From positions 120,851-184,850 of the forward strand of contig NZ_MLCL01000039.1 of NCBI RefSeq assembly GCF_001942625.1: a stretch of 64,000 bases of DNA. The letters run 5' to 3'. Below, piece after piece: positions 8,414-16,890 of this stretch. The translations under genes were made by a program, and so were the position numbers. Below the pieces are notes generated by a model. It made no database searches, had not been told where the DNA came from, and worked only from the letters and a program-made list of their open reading frames with translations. How positions within the stretch are numbered: position 1 is the first letter of the stretch; each line of letters opens with the position of its first letter. Source of the stretch: Mycobacterium syngnathidarum. Its GTDB lineage: Bacteria > Actinomycetota > Actinomycetes > Mycobacteriales > Mycobacteriaceae.

Positions 8414-10318
8414 ATGGAGATGTTCACCCAGTCACTGGACTGGGGCAACGAGATCCTCGCGTCACTGGTCTGGGTCCTCAAGGCCTGGGTGATCGGTGCA
8501 GTGGCACTGGTCGCCGTGGCGGCCGTCCTGGCACACGTGACCACCTGGGGCCGTCAATTCTGGCGAGTCACGGGCGCCTATTTCCTTGGGCGCGAAAGCA
8601 TTCCGGTGTGGGCGCTACTGGGGGTGTTGCTCTTCTCGGTGATGCTGTCGGTGCGGATGGACGTGTTGTTCAGCTATTACGTGAACGATCAGACCACAGC
8701 GCTGCAAGTGGCGTTCTCCGGAGCAGGTTCGGGCAATGAAGCGGTGCGCCGTTCGGGCATCGACGGATTCTGGCATTCGATCGTGATCTTCGCGATGCTG
8801 GTCACGGCCGACATCACCCGCACGTTGCTCGACCTATATCTGATGCAGTACTTCATCATTCGCTGGCGGGTCTGGCTCACCCACCGACTCACCAACGACT
8901 GGTTGGATCAGCGGGCCTACTATCGCGGCCGATTCATCGGTGGTTTCGGTGGTACCCCGATCGACAACCCGGATCAGCGCATCCAACAGGACATCGACGT
9001 CTTCACCACCGGCACCGGACCCGAGACCAACACACCGACCGTCGCCACCGCACAGACCCTGGTCTTCGGGTCGGTGTACTCGATCGTCTCGGTGGTCGCG
9101 TTCACGCCGATCCTGTGGAACCTTGCCGGCCCGTTGACGATTCTCGGGGTGACGGTGCCCAAGGCGTTGTTCTGGATCGCCCTGTTGTGGGTGGCGGTGA
9201 CGACGGTCGTGGCGATCTGGATCGGCAGGCCGATGATCCGTTTGACGTTCCGCAACTCGCTCACCAACGCGGCGTTCCGGTACGCGCTCGTGCGGATCCG
9301 TGACGGCGCCGAGGCGGTCGGCTTCTATCACGGCGAGCGCACCGAACGCGGCACGCTGGCAGATCGGTTCGCCAAGGTGATCGCGAACTACCGCAGGCTC
9401 GTGGTGCGTGGGGTCGCGTTCCTCGGCTGGAATCGGTCCATCAACCAGATCATCGATCCGCTGCCGTTGATCGTTCAGGCGCCACGGTTGTTCGCAGGTC
9501 AGATCACCTATGGCGATGCGCTGCAGTCGGCGGGCGCGTTCAACAACGTGCAGAGCTCGTTGAGCTTCTTCCGCTCGGTGTACGACGCGTTCGCCGGGTA
9601 CCGGGCCGCCATCATCCGGCTCGACGGTCTTGTCACGGCGAACGAACAGGCAAGGGCGCTACCGCGATTGGACACCGCGGTGAGCACCAACGGCGGGGTC
9701 GAGCTCGAGCACGTCCAAGTGCGGTCACCCGACGGTGAGCCGCTTCTGCACAACCTCGACATGCGACTCGCGCCCGGTGATTCACTGGTCATCACCGGGC
9801 CGTCCGGCACCGGGAAGACGACGCTGCTGCGCAGCCTGGCGCGGCTGTGGCCGTATGGATCCGGCACGGTGCGCTATCCCGAGCAGGGCGAGGTGATGTT
9901 CCTGTCCCAACTCCCCTATGCCCCGCTGGGCGATCTGCGGACGGTGGCCAGCTACCCGTCGCCGACGGGTAGCTACGGCGACGACGAGATCCGGGCCGCC
10001 CTCGAAGCGGTCGCGCTGGGAAACCTGACCTCCAGGCTGGACGAGGACGCCGACTGGGGAAAGGTGCTGTCCCCGGGCGAACAACAGCGGATCGCGTTCG
10101 CCCGGGTGCTGCTCGCCAAGCCGTCGGCGGTCTTCCTCGACGAGGCCACCTCGGCGCTCGACGCCGGGCAGCAGCACGCGCTGTATACGACCCTGCGCAG
10201 CGAGTTACCCGGTTGCATCGTGGTCAGCATCAGCCACCGCGACAGCGTCAACCGGCTCCACGACCGTCGCCTGGAACTGCTCGGCAACGGTCGGTGGAAC
10301 CTCGCCCCCGTCGGCTAA
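8414..10318 (+). CDS. BacA-like ABC transporter, fused permease–ATPase (Rv1819c-like), copy 2
   Basis: 634 residues with the same architecture as the gene 32 bp upstream: BacA-type membrane domain, then Walker A GPSGTGKT near residue 460, LSPGEQQR signature and AVFLDEATSALD Walker B. Shared stretches such as [30 protein letters not shown] and LSQLPYxPLGDLR show the two are tandem duplicates that have diverged widely. Mycobacterium tuberculosis has one such gene. Each polypeptide carries one membrane and one ATPase unit, so homodimers or a heterodimer are possible. The stop overlaps the convergent flavoprotein stop by 4 bp. Confidence 0.9.
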   Translation: MEMFTQSLDWGNEILASLVWVLKAWVIGAVALVAVAAVLAHVTTWGRQFWRVTGAYFLGRESIPVWALLGVLLFSVMLSVRMDVLFSYYVNDQTTALQVAFSGAGSGNEAVRRSGIDGFWHSIVIFAMLVTADITRTLLDLYLMQYFIIRWRVWLTHRLTNDWLDQRAYYRGRFIGGFGGTPIDNPDQRIQQDIDVFTTGTGPETNTPTVATAQTLVFGSVYSIVSVVAFTPILWNLAGPLTILGVTVPKALFWIALLWVAVTTVVAIWIGRPMIRLTFRNSLTNAAFRYALVRIRDGAEAVGFYHGERTERGTLADRFAKVIANYRRLVVRGVAFLGWNRSINQIIDPLPLIVQAPRLFAGQITYGDALQSAGAFNNVQSSLSFFRSVYDAFAGYRAAIIRLDGLVTANEQARALPRLDTAVSTNGGVELEHVQVRSPDGEPLLHNLDMRLAPGDSLVITGPSGTGKTTLLRSLARLWPYGSGTVRYPEQGEVMFLSQLPYAPLGDLRTVASYPSPTGSYGDDEIRAALEAVALGNLTSRLDEDADWGKVLSPGEQQRIAFARVLLAKPSAVFLDEATSALDAGQQHALYTTLRSELPGCIVVSISHRDSVNRLHDRRLELLGNGRWNLAPVG

Positions 10319-11814
10319 CGTGCTGCCGCGTGGGTACCGGCGCGGCGCCCGAAGAACGACCCTTCGCCGAGTTGGACGCCACTGGCGTATCCCTGGCCGT
10401 CCTGGGCGATGTTGGAGGCACAGGCACCCGCCGCGTACAGGCCGCCGATGGCGCTGCCGTCCGCCCGCAGCACCTCGCCGTCGACCGATACCGTCAGGCC
10501 GCCCATGGTGAATCCCGAGTACATGGCGACACCGAGCGACAGGTCGAAGGCGGCGTACGGGCCGGTGTCCTGTGCGGCGATGTAGTCGGGTTGCTTGTGG
10601 AAGTCGGGATCCTCGCCGGCGGCGGCGTTCTTGTTGTAGCGGTCCAGCGTCGCCGCGAGGTTCCCGGCCGGGATTCCCAGTGCTTCTTCGGCTTCGGCGA
10701 TCGTCTCGTATCCGTCGATGAACTGGATCAGCGGCATGGCCGGCATCTCCATGTGCGCCTCGTCCACGATGAGGTAGGCCTGCTGGTCGGGCTGCCGCAG
10801 GACGAACGCCGAGGTGCGGGAGTGGTAGGAATCCTCGGCGACGAACCGCTGACCCTGGTTGTTGACGATGACGCCGGTCAACAGGATCTCCGGCGGGTAG
10901 GCCGCGGCGGTGATGAACAGCTGATCCATGCCGTTGGCCACGCCGCCTGCCGCGACACCCATCCGGATCCCGAGGCCGTCGTCGTTGGGGTTGCCCAGGA
11001 TGTAGGGCTCGACCTCACCGTGGTGCTTGGTGCGACGTTTTTTGCCGAGCGCCGGGGTGTATTCGGCGACCATCTCGGGATTCATCGCGAAGCCACCGGC
11101 GGTGATGATGACGGATTTGGCTTTGACACAACCAGTTTCGCCGAAGTGCTTCCATTTCACCCCGACCACGGTGCGCTCTTCCGGATCACCTTCGACGATC
11201 AGGTTGGTGGCCCCGACCTCGTAGCGGATCGTGACACCCAGGGCCTCAGCGCGTTTGAGCAGGAGATCGATCACCATCGCTGCGCCGCCCAGCTCACCCG
11301 GCACCGGGACCGAGTGCCCGCGCGGTGCCGGCTTGGCTTGTTCGATGAACGGCCACACCTTCTCATTGCCGGTGTAGGACAGCCCCTCGGTGCCGGGCGG
11401 CACCACCACCACCTTGCCCGGGTAGAAGCTGCGTTCGAACTGGAAGCCCAGTGCCTCAAGCCAATTGAAGTGTTCGACGCTGCCGTCGCAGTAGGCGCGG
11501 ATCTTGTCCAGGTCAGGTTCGCGCGAGACGGCCACCAGGTACTTGTACATCTCGTCGGCACTGTCGGGATGCCCCGTCGCTTCCTGCACGGCGGTGCCAC
11601 CGCCGAGATAGAAGTGCCCACCGGCCATCGAGGTGGTGCCGCCGGCCGCGGCCGCCTTCTCCAGCACCAGGACCCGGGCGCCCTGTGCCGCGGCACTGAC
11701 GGCTGCGCAACCTCCGGCGATGCCGAATCCGACCACCACGACGTCGAACTCGTCGGACCAGGATTCGACGGCGTCGACCTCGGAGGCCTCTAGGACCGCG
11801 GGGATTTCCTTCAC
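10315..11814 (-). CDS. FAD-dependent oxidoreductase, fumarate reductase/ketosteroid dehydrogenase type (Rv1817-like)
   Basis: 499 residues. An N-terminal dinucleotide-binding motif GFGIAGGCAAVSAA (about residues 28–42) with a following LVLEKA and GGTTSMAGG, typical of the FAD_binding_2 family, and a C-terminal FAD loop TMGGLTV...GLYAAG. Related enzymes include fumarate reductases and 3-ketosteroid-delta1-dehydrogenases; the substrate cannot be read from the sequence. The homologue Rv1817 sits next to Rv1819c in M. tuberculosis, as here. The start overlaps the stop of the VOC gene by 4 bp, so the two are probably co-translated. Confidence 0.87.
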   Translation of the reverse strand: MKEIPAVLEASEVDAVESWSDEFDVVVVGFGIAGGCAAVSAAAQGARVLVLEKAAAAGGTTSMAGGHFYLGGGTAVQEATGHPDSADEMYKYLVAVSREPDLDKIRAYCDGSVEHFNWLEALGFQFERSFYPGKVVVVPPGTEGLSYTGNEKVWPFIEQAKPAPRGHSVPVPGELGGAAMVIDLLLKRAEALGVTIRYEVGATNLIVEGDPEERTVVGVKWKHFGETGCVKAKSVIITAGGFAMNPEMVAEYTPALGKKRRTKHHGEVEPYILGNPNDDGLGIRMGVAAGGVANGMDQLFITAAAYPPEILLTGVIVNNQGQRFVAEDSYHSRTSAFVLRQPDQQAYLIVDEAHMEMPAMPLIQFIDGYETIAEAEEALGIPAGNLAATLDRYNKNAAAGEDPDFHKQPDYIAAQDTGPYAAFDLSLGVAMYSGFTMGGLTVSVDGEVLRADGSAIGGLYAAGACASNIAQDGQGYASGVQLGEGSFFGRRAGTHAAAR

Positions 11815-12311
11815 TGCTGCTCCTGTTTCACATAGTCGAAGAACGCCCGGATCTCGGGCGGAATGTAAGCGATCTCCAGATACGGCACCCCGGCCGCCGG
11901 GGACGACAGGTAGGCGAATCTCATGCCTCCGGGCATCTCGCCCTGGCAGACAACGGGTGTCCCCGCACCTTCGGCATCCCGCAGCTTGGCGTCGAACGCC
12001 TGCGCGTCGGCCGCCTCGATGCAGATGTGGTGCAGGCCGGCCCCGTGCCGGTCGAGGAACTCGGCGTAGACACTCTCACCACGCACCGGCGCGATCAGCT
12101 CCAGTTGGGTGTCGCCGGCGTAGCTGAGCGAGATGTCGGCCACGAAGTCCGCGGGCCGGCCGCGGTGGATGCAACTCTGCGGACTGAAGTGCACTGCGGG
12201 CATACGGACCCACCGGCGCGCCCCGAGCAGGGTCGACAGCGCCCGTTCGGTGGCATCCAGATCTGCGGTCACCCAGGCAATCTGGACAGGTGTCTGATCA
12301 AGCATCGCCAT
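11811..12311 (-). CDS. VOC/glyoxalase-family protein
   Basis: 166 residues in the vicinal-oxygen-chelate fold. An N-terminal beta-alpha-beta-beta-beta module begins IAWVTADLDATERAL, and a second module contains the metal-ligand-like GLHHICIEAADAQAF (about residues 92–106) and a C-terminal YLEIAYIP strand with a glutamate. VOC enzymes include glyoxalases, methylmalonyl-CoA epimerases and extradiol dioxygenases; here the reaction is unknown. The 4-bp ATGA overlap with the flavoprotein suggests a joint pathway, perhaps degradation of a steroid-like or aromatic compound (inference). Confidence 0.8.
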   Translation of the reverse strand: MAMLDQTPVQIAWVTADLDATERALSTLLGARRWVRMPAVHFSPQSCIHRGRPADFVADISLSYAGDTQLELIAPVRGESVYAEFLDRHGAGLHHICIEAADAQAFDAKLRDAEGAGTPVVCQGEMPGGMRFAYLSSPAAGVPYLEIAYIPPEIRAFFDYVKQEQQ

Positions 12312-12370
12312 GAGAATATCGCCCTCACGGCACGAAAGCTAGAACGTGTTCTAGTTCTGCGATTCGCCGG

Positions 12371-13069
12371 TCAGGGCTGCCCGACGAGGTTCGACACCTC
12401 GCCGGCGAGCGGCGCGCCGCCACCGCGTGCCTGCCCACTGGCGTTCTGCCACGATACGGCGGCCGGATAGTTGCCCCACGTGCTGTTGAACATCCCGACG
12501 ATGGCAGCGCGGCCATCCGGTGTGATCACGTACACCGGACCTCCGGAATCACCCTTCTGGCTGACCACGCCGTTGGCCATGGTGAACCAGCCGTTGTTGA
12601 CGGCCTGGACGGTGCCACAACTCTCCCCGGTGACCACGCCGAAATGACAGACGGGAGCCCCGGCGGTCGGGACCACCGCGGCATCCTCCACCAGCATCCG
12701 CCCACCCGGCAGGATGTTGTTCACCACGACATCGCCGGCCAATTGGATCGTCTCCCAGTCGGAGATCATGTGATTGGTGTCGACGGTGGCACCGTCGGGC
12801 GTGTTGTCCTGGAACGCACCCATGTGCCCGATGAAATTGCCGTCCCGGTCGCCCACCGGCCCGTTGCCACGGCAATGACCCGCGGTGAACCCGACCCGGC
12901 TCGCCGGGTCCACGAAGCCCAACGTGCAGACGTTGGTGCCCTGCCGGATCTCCATCCCGGGGTACACCAGCGAACCTGCCGCGACGGCAGTCGGCGCCGG
13001 ACATACCAGCAGCCCAACCACCGGAACCCCCGCCATCGCCCGCATCACCCCACCTAGCCACCTCTGCAC
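12371..13069 (-). CDS. Secreted trypsin-like serine protease-like protein (Rv1815-like)
   Basis: 232 residues with a hydrophobic signal segment (about 8–31) and an A-x-A-like cleavage region near residue 31. The chymotrypsin-fold catalytic motifs TAGHC (histidine) and GDSGGP (nucleophile serine) are both present, separated as expected, with an aspartate candidate in [10 protein letters not shown]. Cysteine pairs suggest disulfides. It resembles Rv1815 of M. tuberculosis, which lies in the same neighbourhood. Cleavage activity and substrate are unproven. A group II intron ends about 107 bp upstream of the start, so its promoter must lie in a short stretch between 13070 and 13175 or come from read-through. 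Confidence 0.82.
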   Translation of the reverse strand: MQRWLGGVMRAMAGVPVVGLLVCPAPTAVAAGSLVYPGMEIRQGTNVCTLGFVDPASRVGFTAGHCRGNGPVGDRDGNFIGHMGAFQDNTPDGATVDTNHMISDWETIQLAGDVVVNNILPGGRMLVEDAAVVPTAGAPVCHFGVVTGESCGTVQAVNNGWFTMANGVVSQKGDSGGPVYVITPDGRAAIVGMFNSTWGNYPAAVSWQNASGQARGGGAPLAGEVSNLVGQP

Positions 13070-13213
13070 GGCCGGCCTCCCTCGCTATCGGACGTGGTGA
13101 ACGTCACCCTACCGATTTCAATATCGGTCCGACGGCAACTTCGTTACCGGGGGTACCCGTATCGACGCGCTGAAAATCGAGTAGGGGGCCGGGTTGACCG
13201 GCCCCCTCTCACA

Positions 13214-13247
13214 CCACCGGACGTGCGGGCCTCGCATCCGGCGGTTC
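13214..13247 (-). ncRNA. Group II intron domain V (catalytic RNA hairpin)
   Basis: A 34-nt hairpin on the minus strand immediately after the maturase stop. Its 5' arm begins GAACCGCCGGATGCG and its 3' arm is CGCACGTCCGGTGG, with the GCGAGGCCC-type terminal loop region. Length and arm pattern fit domain V, the most conserved part of group II introns. Domain VI follows directly (13176–13210). Confidence 0.85.
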
Positions 13248-13248
13248 G

Positions 13249-14616
13249 TTAGGTCGCTTGGAATCGAGTCCAGGCGTGGTGAAAGAAGATCAGGCCCAGT
13301 TCCTCCCAATACGAGTTCGGAAGGGCCCGCTGCAGGATGGGTGAGCCCGCGATACGCCAGTAGCCGCGACTGCTCATCCCCCACTGCCAGGCCAGGTCGG
13401 CCCGGATCCCGAGGGCATGCAGATTCGCAACCCTGGTACGGGAGCGCTTCCATTCCTTCCAACGGATCTGGCGCATCCGACGACGAAACCATTCATCCAG
13501 ATCCCTGAACTTGCGCGGGGTATCCGCCAGGCGGAAGTACCCCATCCAGCCCCGGACGTACTGGTTCAGCCGCGTGATGCGGAACTGCATGGACACACTC
13601 CACTTCCGAGACGTCAACATCCGGATGCGAGCTTTGGCTCGTTGCCACGCCTTCGGCGCGACCCGAATCTTGACCCCCGACGCGGTGAAGTAAAACCCGA
13701 ACCCCAGCAACACAGCTGTCGTTGCCGAAGCGATCGAGGACTTCGTCCGGTTCACCTTCAACTTCAACCGCCGTTCCAGCAGCGCCGTACTCTGTTCGAG
13801 CACCCGCTCGGCCGCCCGTTTCGATTTCACGAAGACCCGGATATCGTCGGCATACCGGATAAACCGATGCCCACGCGCCCAGAACTCCTGATCGAAATCA
13901 TCGAGCATGATGTTCGACAACAACGGCGACAAGGGCGACCCCTGCGGGGTTCCCTCGTTCACCGGCTGCCGCACACCGTCGGCCATAATCCCCGCCTCCA
14001 AGTAACGGCGGATCAGCTTCAGCAGCCGCTTATCGTTCACCTTCCGCGCAACCCGGGCCATCAGCACGTCATGGTTGACCCGATCAAAGAACGCATCCAG
14101 ATCAACCTCGACCACCCACCGATACCCCTGCTCGATCACCAACCTGGCGACCTTCACAGCGTCATGGGCACTTTTACCCGGCCGGAACCCATAGGAGACC
14201 GGTACAAAACCCGGATCAAAGATCGGAGTCAGCACTTGCGCGATCGCCTGCTGGATCAACCGATCCAGCACCGTCGGCACCCCCAACTTCCGTTGCCCGC
14301 CATCAGGTTTGGGAATCATCACCTGACGCACCGGCATCGGACGGTACGTGCCCGCATCCAACGCCTCCCGCACCGCAGCCCAGTTGCTCCGGCACCAATC
14401 ACGCAACTCCTGCGTACTGACACCATCCACACCGGCCGCGCCGCGATTGCGTTCGACACGTCCCAACGCAACAGCCAGATTCGCAGGCGCAAACACCTGC
14501 ACCCACAAATCCTGGCCGTCCCTGACGTCCTCCCCGACACCCACCGAGACACCACTACGCACAGACGACGGCACTTCCGGATTCACCGGTCCCTCCACTC
14601 CGTCTGCCCCGCCCAC
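13249..14616 (-). CDS. ltrA: Group II intron reverse transcriptase/maturase
   Basis: 455 residues. Reverse-transcriptase blocks run from about residue 45: IPKPDGGQRKLGVPT (101–115), SYGFRPGKSAHDA (141–153), VVEVDLDAFFD (168–178), the EGTPQGSPLSPLLSN block (221–235) and the catalytic YADD at 255–258. A maturase/X domain follows (about 330–400). I see no cysteine-rich HNH endonuclease at the C-terminus, which fits class C introns that use other priming. The protein promotes splicing and retrohoming of its own intron. No frameshift or internal stop is seen, so the element may be active. Confidence 0.93.
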   Translation of the reverse strand: MGGADGVEGPVNPEVPSSVRSGVSVGVGEDVRDGQDLWVQVFAPANLAVALGRVERNRGAAGVDGVSTQELRDWCRSNWAAVREALDAGTYRPMPVRQVMIPKPDGGQRKLGVPTVLDRLIQQAIAQVLTPIFDPGFVPVSYGFRPGKSAHDAVKVARLVIEQGYRWVVEVDLDAFFDRVNHDVLMARVARKVNDKRLLKLIRRYLEAGIMADGVRQPVNEGTPQGSPLSPLLSNIMLDDFDQEFWARGHRFIRYADDIRVFVKSKRAAERVLEQSTALLERRLKLKVNRTKSSIASATTAVLLGFGFYFTASGVKIRVAPKAWQRAKARIRMLTSRKWSVSMQFRITRLNQYVRGWMGYFRLADTPRKFRDLDEWFRRRMRQIRWKEWKRSRTRVANLHALGIRADLAWQWGMSSRGYWRIAGSPILQRALPNSYWEELGLIFFHHAWTRFQAT

Positions 14617-15081
14617 AGCGGGCTGGCTGCGATCATCGCAATCCCCACGAGAAATGCCGCTTCAAACCATCAATTCCCAACGTTCAGCCCTTCCCAGCCA
14701 TCACGATCACATTCCCGCTGGTACTACGACCTCTGCTGACTTCTGCCCCATCAACACCACCCTCACGAACGATGTCGCTCCGACACCAACGCCGACGCAC
14801 TGGAACAGATCTCCCCAGATAAGAACATTCACTTTCGTCCTACCGCCGCCGCATTTACACACCAGCCGTTTCGGTGGAACGGGCTTCACCATCTCATGCT
14901 GGCTCACCCCAACTGGCATGCCTTCTATGCGGTTCGTGTCCCTCGGTGCAGGACTTCGTCTCCGGCTTCCTTCCCACCCCACCTCACAGTGACGCAGTTG
15001 CCATCGACTCGGAGTTAAACCACCTTCACCTCCAGAGGACTCACACCTCCAAGCGAATGCCCATGCTGGGCGTACACGACG

Positions 15082-15109
15082 ACGGCCCGGACCACGTGGT
15101 CCGGGCCGT
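15082..15109 (-). terminator. Perfect 28-bp palindrome after the lectin gene, probable terminator and intron target
   Basis: The sequence from 15082 to 15109 equals its own reverse complement (centre ACCAC/GTGGT, outer arms ACGGCCCGG). It lies 15 bp after the stop of the lectin/LysM gene. No T-run follows, because the group II intron begins 4 bp further on. Confidence 0.65.
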
Positions 15110-15123
15110 GCGTCTGTGCGGAG

Positions 15124-15738
15124 TCAGGGAATCGTCAGAACCTGGCCCGGGTGAATCAGGTCAGGGTTGGCGACGCCGCTGGCATCGGCGATCTGCTGGT
15201 ACTTGTTGCCGTCACCGTAGAACCGCTCGGCGATCGCCCACAGGGTGTCGCCCGAGACCACGGTGTAGGTGCGCGGCTCGGGTGCCGGCGGAGGTGGCGG
15301 CGGCGCGGCCGGCTCGGGTGCGGCAGCCGGTGCGGGCTCTTCGACCGCGGCCGGTGCCACCTCGGGCTCGGGCGCTGCGGCCTCGGGTGCCGGTGGCGGC
15401 GGCTCGGAGGTCTCGGTCTTGGAAGACCAGGCCGGCCCGTCGGCGGCGTACAGCACCAGGTTGCGGTCATCCTGGAGGACGAGCTTGACGTCCTTCTTGC
15501 CCTTGGTGTCGGTGTGCCACACGGGCTTCTCGGACGTGTACAGCACGAAGTTACCGTCGGTCTGCACCTCCGCCCGCACAACGTCCTGGCCGTTTGTGGA
15601 AGTCGACCAGACCGCTTCGTCGCGTGCGTACAGCACGAGGTTGCCATCATCCTGCAACGTCAGCGTGTATGCGCCGTTGTTGGAGGTGAGCGACCCCCCC
15701 TTCTCCAGCTTCTGCCCTTCGGTCAGTGTGTCTCCCAC
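15124..15738 (-). CDS. B-lectin plus LysM protein, probable mannose- and peptidoglycan-binding
   Basis: 204 residues. The N-terminal bulb-type lectin domain has three repeats of the mannose-binding motif QxDxNxVLY at residues 29–37, 59–67 and 89–97, spaced exactly 30 residues. A proline/alanine/glutamate-rich linker (about 111–156) leads to a LysM domain (157–203) with YTVVSGDTLWAIAERFYG and ending HPGQVLTIP. LysM binds peptidoglycan-type glycans, so the protein could bridge mannosylated glycans and the wall. No signal peptide is visible, so export is unclear. A similar LysM-linked mannose lectin has been described in M. smegmatis. It is the 5' neighbour of the group II intron. Confidence 0.9.
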   Translation of the reverse strand: MGDTLTEGQKLEKGGSLTSNNGAYTLTLQDDGNLVLYARDEAVWSTSTNGQDVVRAEVQTDGNFVLYTSEKPVWHTDTKGKKDVKLVLQDDRNLVLYAADGPAWSSKTETSEPPPPAPEAAAPEPEVAPAAVEEPAPAAAPEPAAPPPPPPAPEPRTYTVVSGDTLWAIAERFYGDGNKYQQIADASGVANPDLIHPGQVLTIP

Positions 15739-15949
15739 GCATTGCCCCTTTCTGGACCCTGATCCGGGTGGTACACCCCGGTTCAGTCGACCTTACTGAT
15801 TCGAGGTTTGCTTTGGTGCCATTCGGCTCGGCCCGAATTCAAACGTCACACAAACACTGGGGAACACCGGGTGTCTCCGCCGGTGGAGTGCCCGAATCAC
15901 GTACCGCGTCAATTCCGGTGTCGGCCAAAGGTTGTGGCAGCGCCCGGGG

Positions 15950-16861
15950 CTATCCTACCGACTGCGATTCCGGAAGGACGCCGGGCTGCCAGCCCGGCGG
16001 GCCGAATATGTAGCCCAACCGGTCCCGCACGCGGGGGGCCCGCTGGACGTCGCGGGCGATCGCCACATATTCGTGGGTCTGCAGCTTCCAGATGTTGAAC
16101 GTCTCCACCGGCTTGGTCAGCCCGTAGTGCGGCCTGAACACCTCCGGCTGGAAGGTGCCGAACATCCGGTCCCAGATGATGAGGATGCCGCCGTAGTTGC
16201 GATCCAGGTACAGCTGGTCGCGGCCGTGGTGCACGCGATGATGCGACGGGGTGTTGAAGATGAATTCGATTGGCCGCCATAGCTTTCCGACACGCTCGGT
16301 GTGCACCCAGAACTGGTAGACCAGATTCACCGAGAAGCTGACGAACACCAGCCACGGTGGGATGCCGAGCAGCGGCAGCGGAATCCAGGCCAGGATCTCG
16401 CCGCTGTTGTTCCACTTCTGCCGCAGGGCCGTGGCGAAGTTGTAGTACTCACTCGAGTGATGGGCCTGATGCGTCGCCCAGATCAGCCGCACCCGGTGTG
16501 CCATTCGGTGATAGGCGTAGAACAGCAGGTCCACCCCGACAATCGCGATCACCCACGTGTACCACCGGTTTCCGGGCAGGTGCCAGGGCGCCAGGTAGGC
16601 ATAGATGGCCGCATAACCCAACAGCGCCAGCAATTTCCATCCAGCGGTTGTCAGGATCGACACCAACCCCATCGAGATGCTCGCCCACGCGTCGCGGGCG
16701 TTGAACGCACCGGCAGGCGCCCGCTCGGATTCGAGGTGCTCCAGGCGGCGAGCTGCCACCCATTCCACGGTCAGCAACACCAGGAAGAACGGGATGGCGA
16801 AGAACACCGGGTCCCGCATCGGCGGCGGCAGGAAGTCCAGAACGGACCTGATCATGTCCAT
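15950..16861 (-). CDS. Sterol desaturase/fatty acid hydroxylase-family membrane protein (Rv1814-like)
   Basis: 303 residues with about four to five membrane helices. The eight-histidine di-iron signature is complete: HRMAH (near residue 117), HQAHHSS (near 130) and HRVHHGRD (near 210), plus a late histidine in RPHYGL. The family uses a di-iron centre to hydroxylate or desaturate lipids at the membrane. The M. tuberculosis homologue Rv1814 is annotated Erg3, but mycobacteria do not make ergosterol, so the true substrate is unknown. It sits 29 bp before the carboxylesterase gene in the same direction. Confidence 0.87.
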   Translation of the reverse strand: MDMIRSVLDFLPPPMRDPVFFAIPFFLVLLTVEWVAARRLEHLESERAPAGAFNARDAWASISMGLVSILTTAGWKLLALLGYAAIYAYLAPWHLPGNRWYTWVIAIVGVDLLFYAYHRMAHRVRLIWATHQAHHSSEYYNFATALRQKWNNSGEILAWIPLPLLGIPPWLVFVSFSVNLVYQFWVHTERVGKLWRPIEFIFNTPSHHRVHHGRDQLYLDRNYGGILIIWDRMFGTFQPEVFRPHYGLTKPVETFNIWKLQTHEYVAIARDVQRAPRVRDRLGYIFGPPGWQPGVLPESQSVG

Positions 16862-16890
16862 GTCGGTGCCCTTGTCTCAGCGGATCCGGC

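Larger units (their letters stand above)
13176..15077 (-). mobile_element. Group II intron (complete, about 1.9 kb, probably class C)
   Basis: Reading the minus strand, a GTGTACGCCCAGCATGGGC-type 5' end begins at 15077 and is followed by GGAGGTGTGAGTCCTC, typical of domain I. The maturase lies at 14616–13249, then a 34-nt domain V (13247–13214), a GGGGGCCGG/CCGGCCCCC domain VI hairpin, and a CTACTCGAT 3' end at 13176 (terminal AY). The 5' exon boundary lies 4 bp after a perfect 28-bp palindrome downstream of the lectin gene; class C introns characteristically insert behind such hairpins. Boundaries are read from consensus and could be off by a few bases. Confidence 0.8.
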
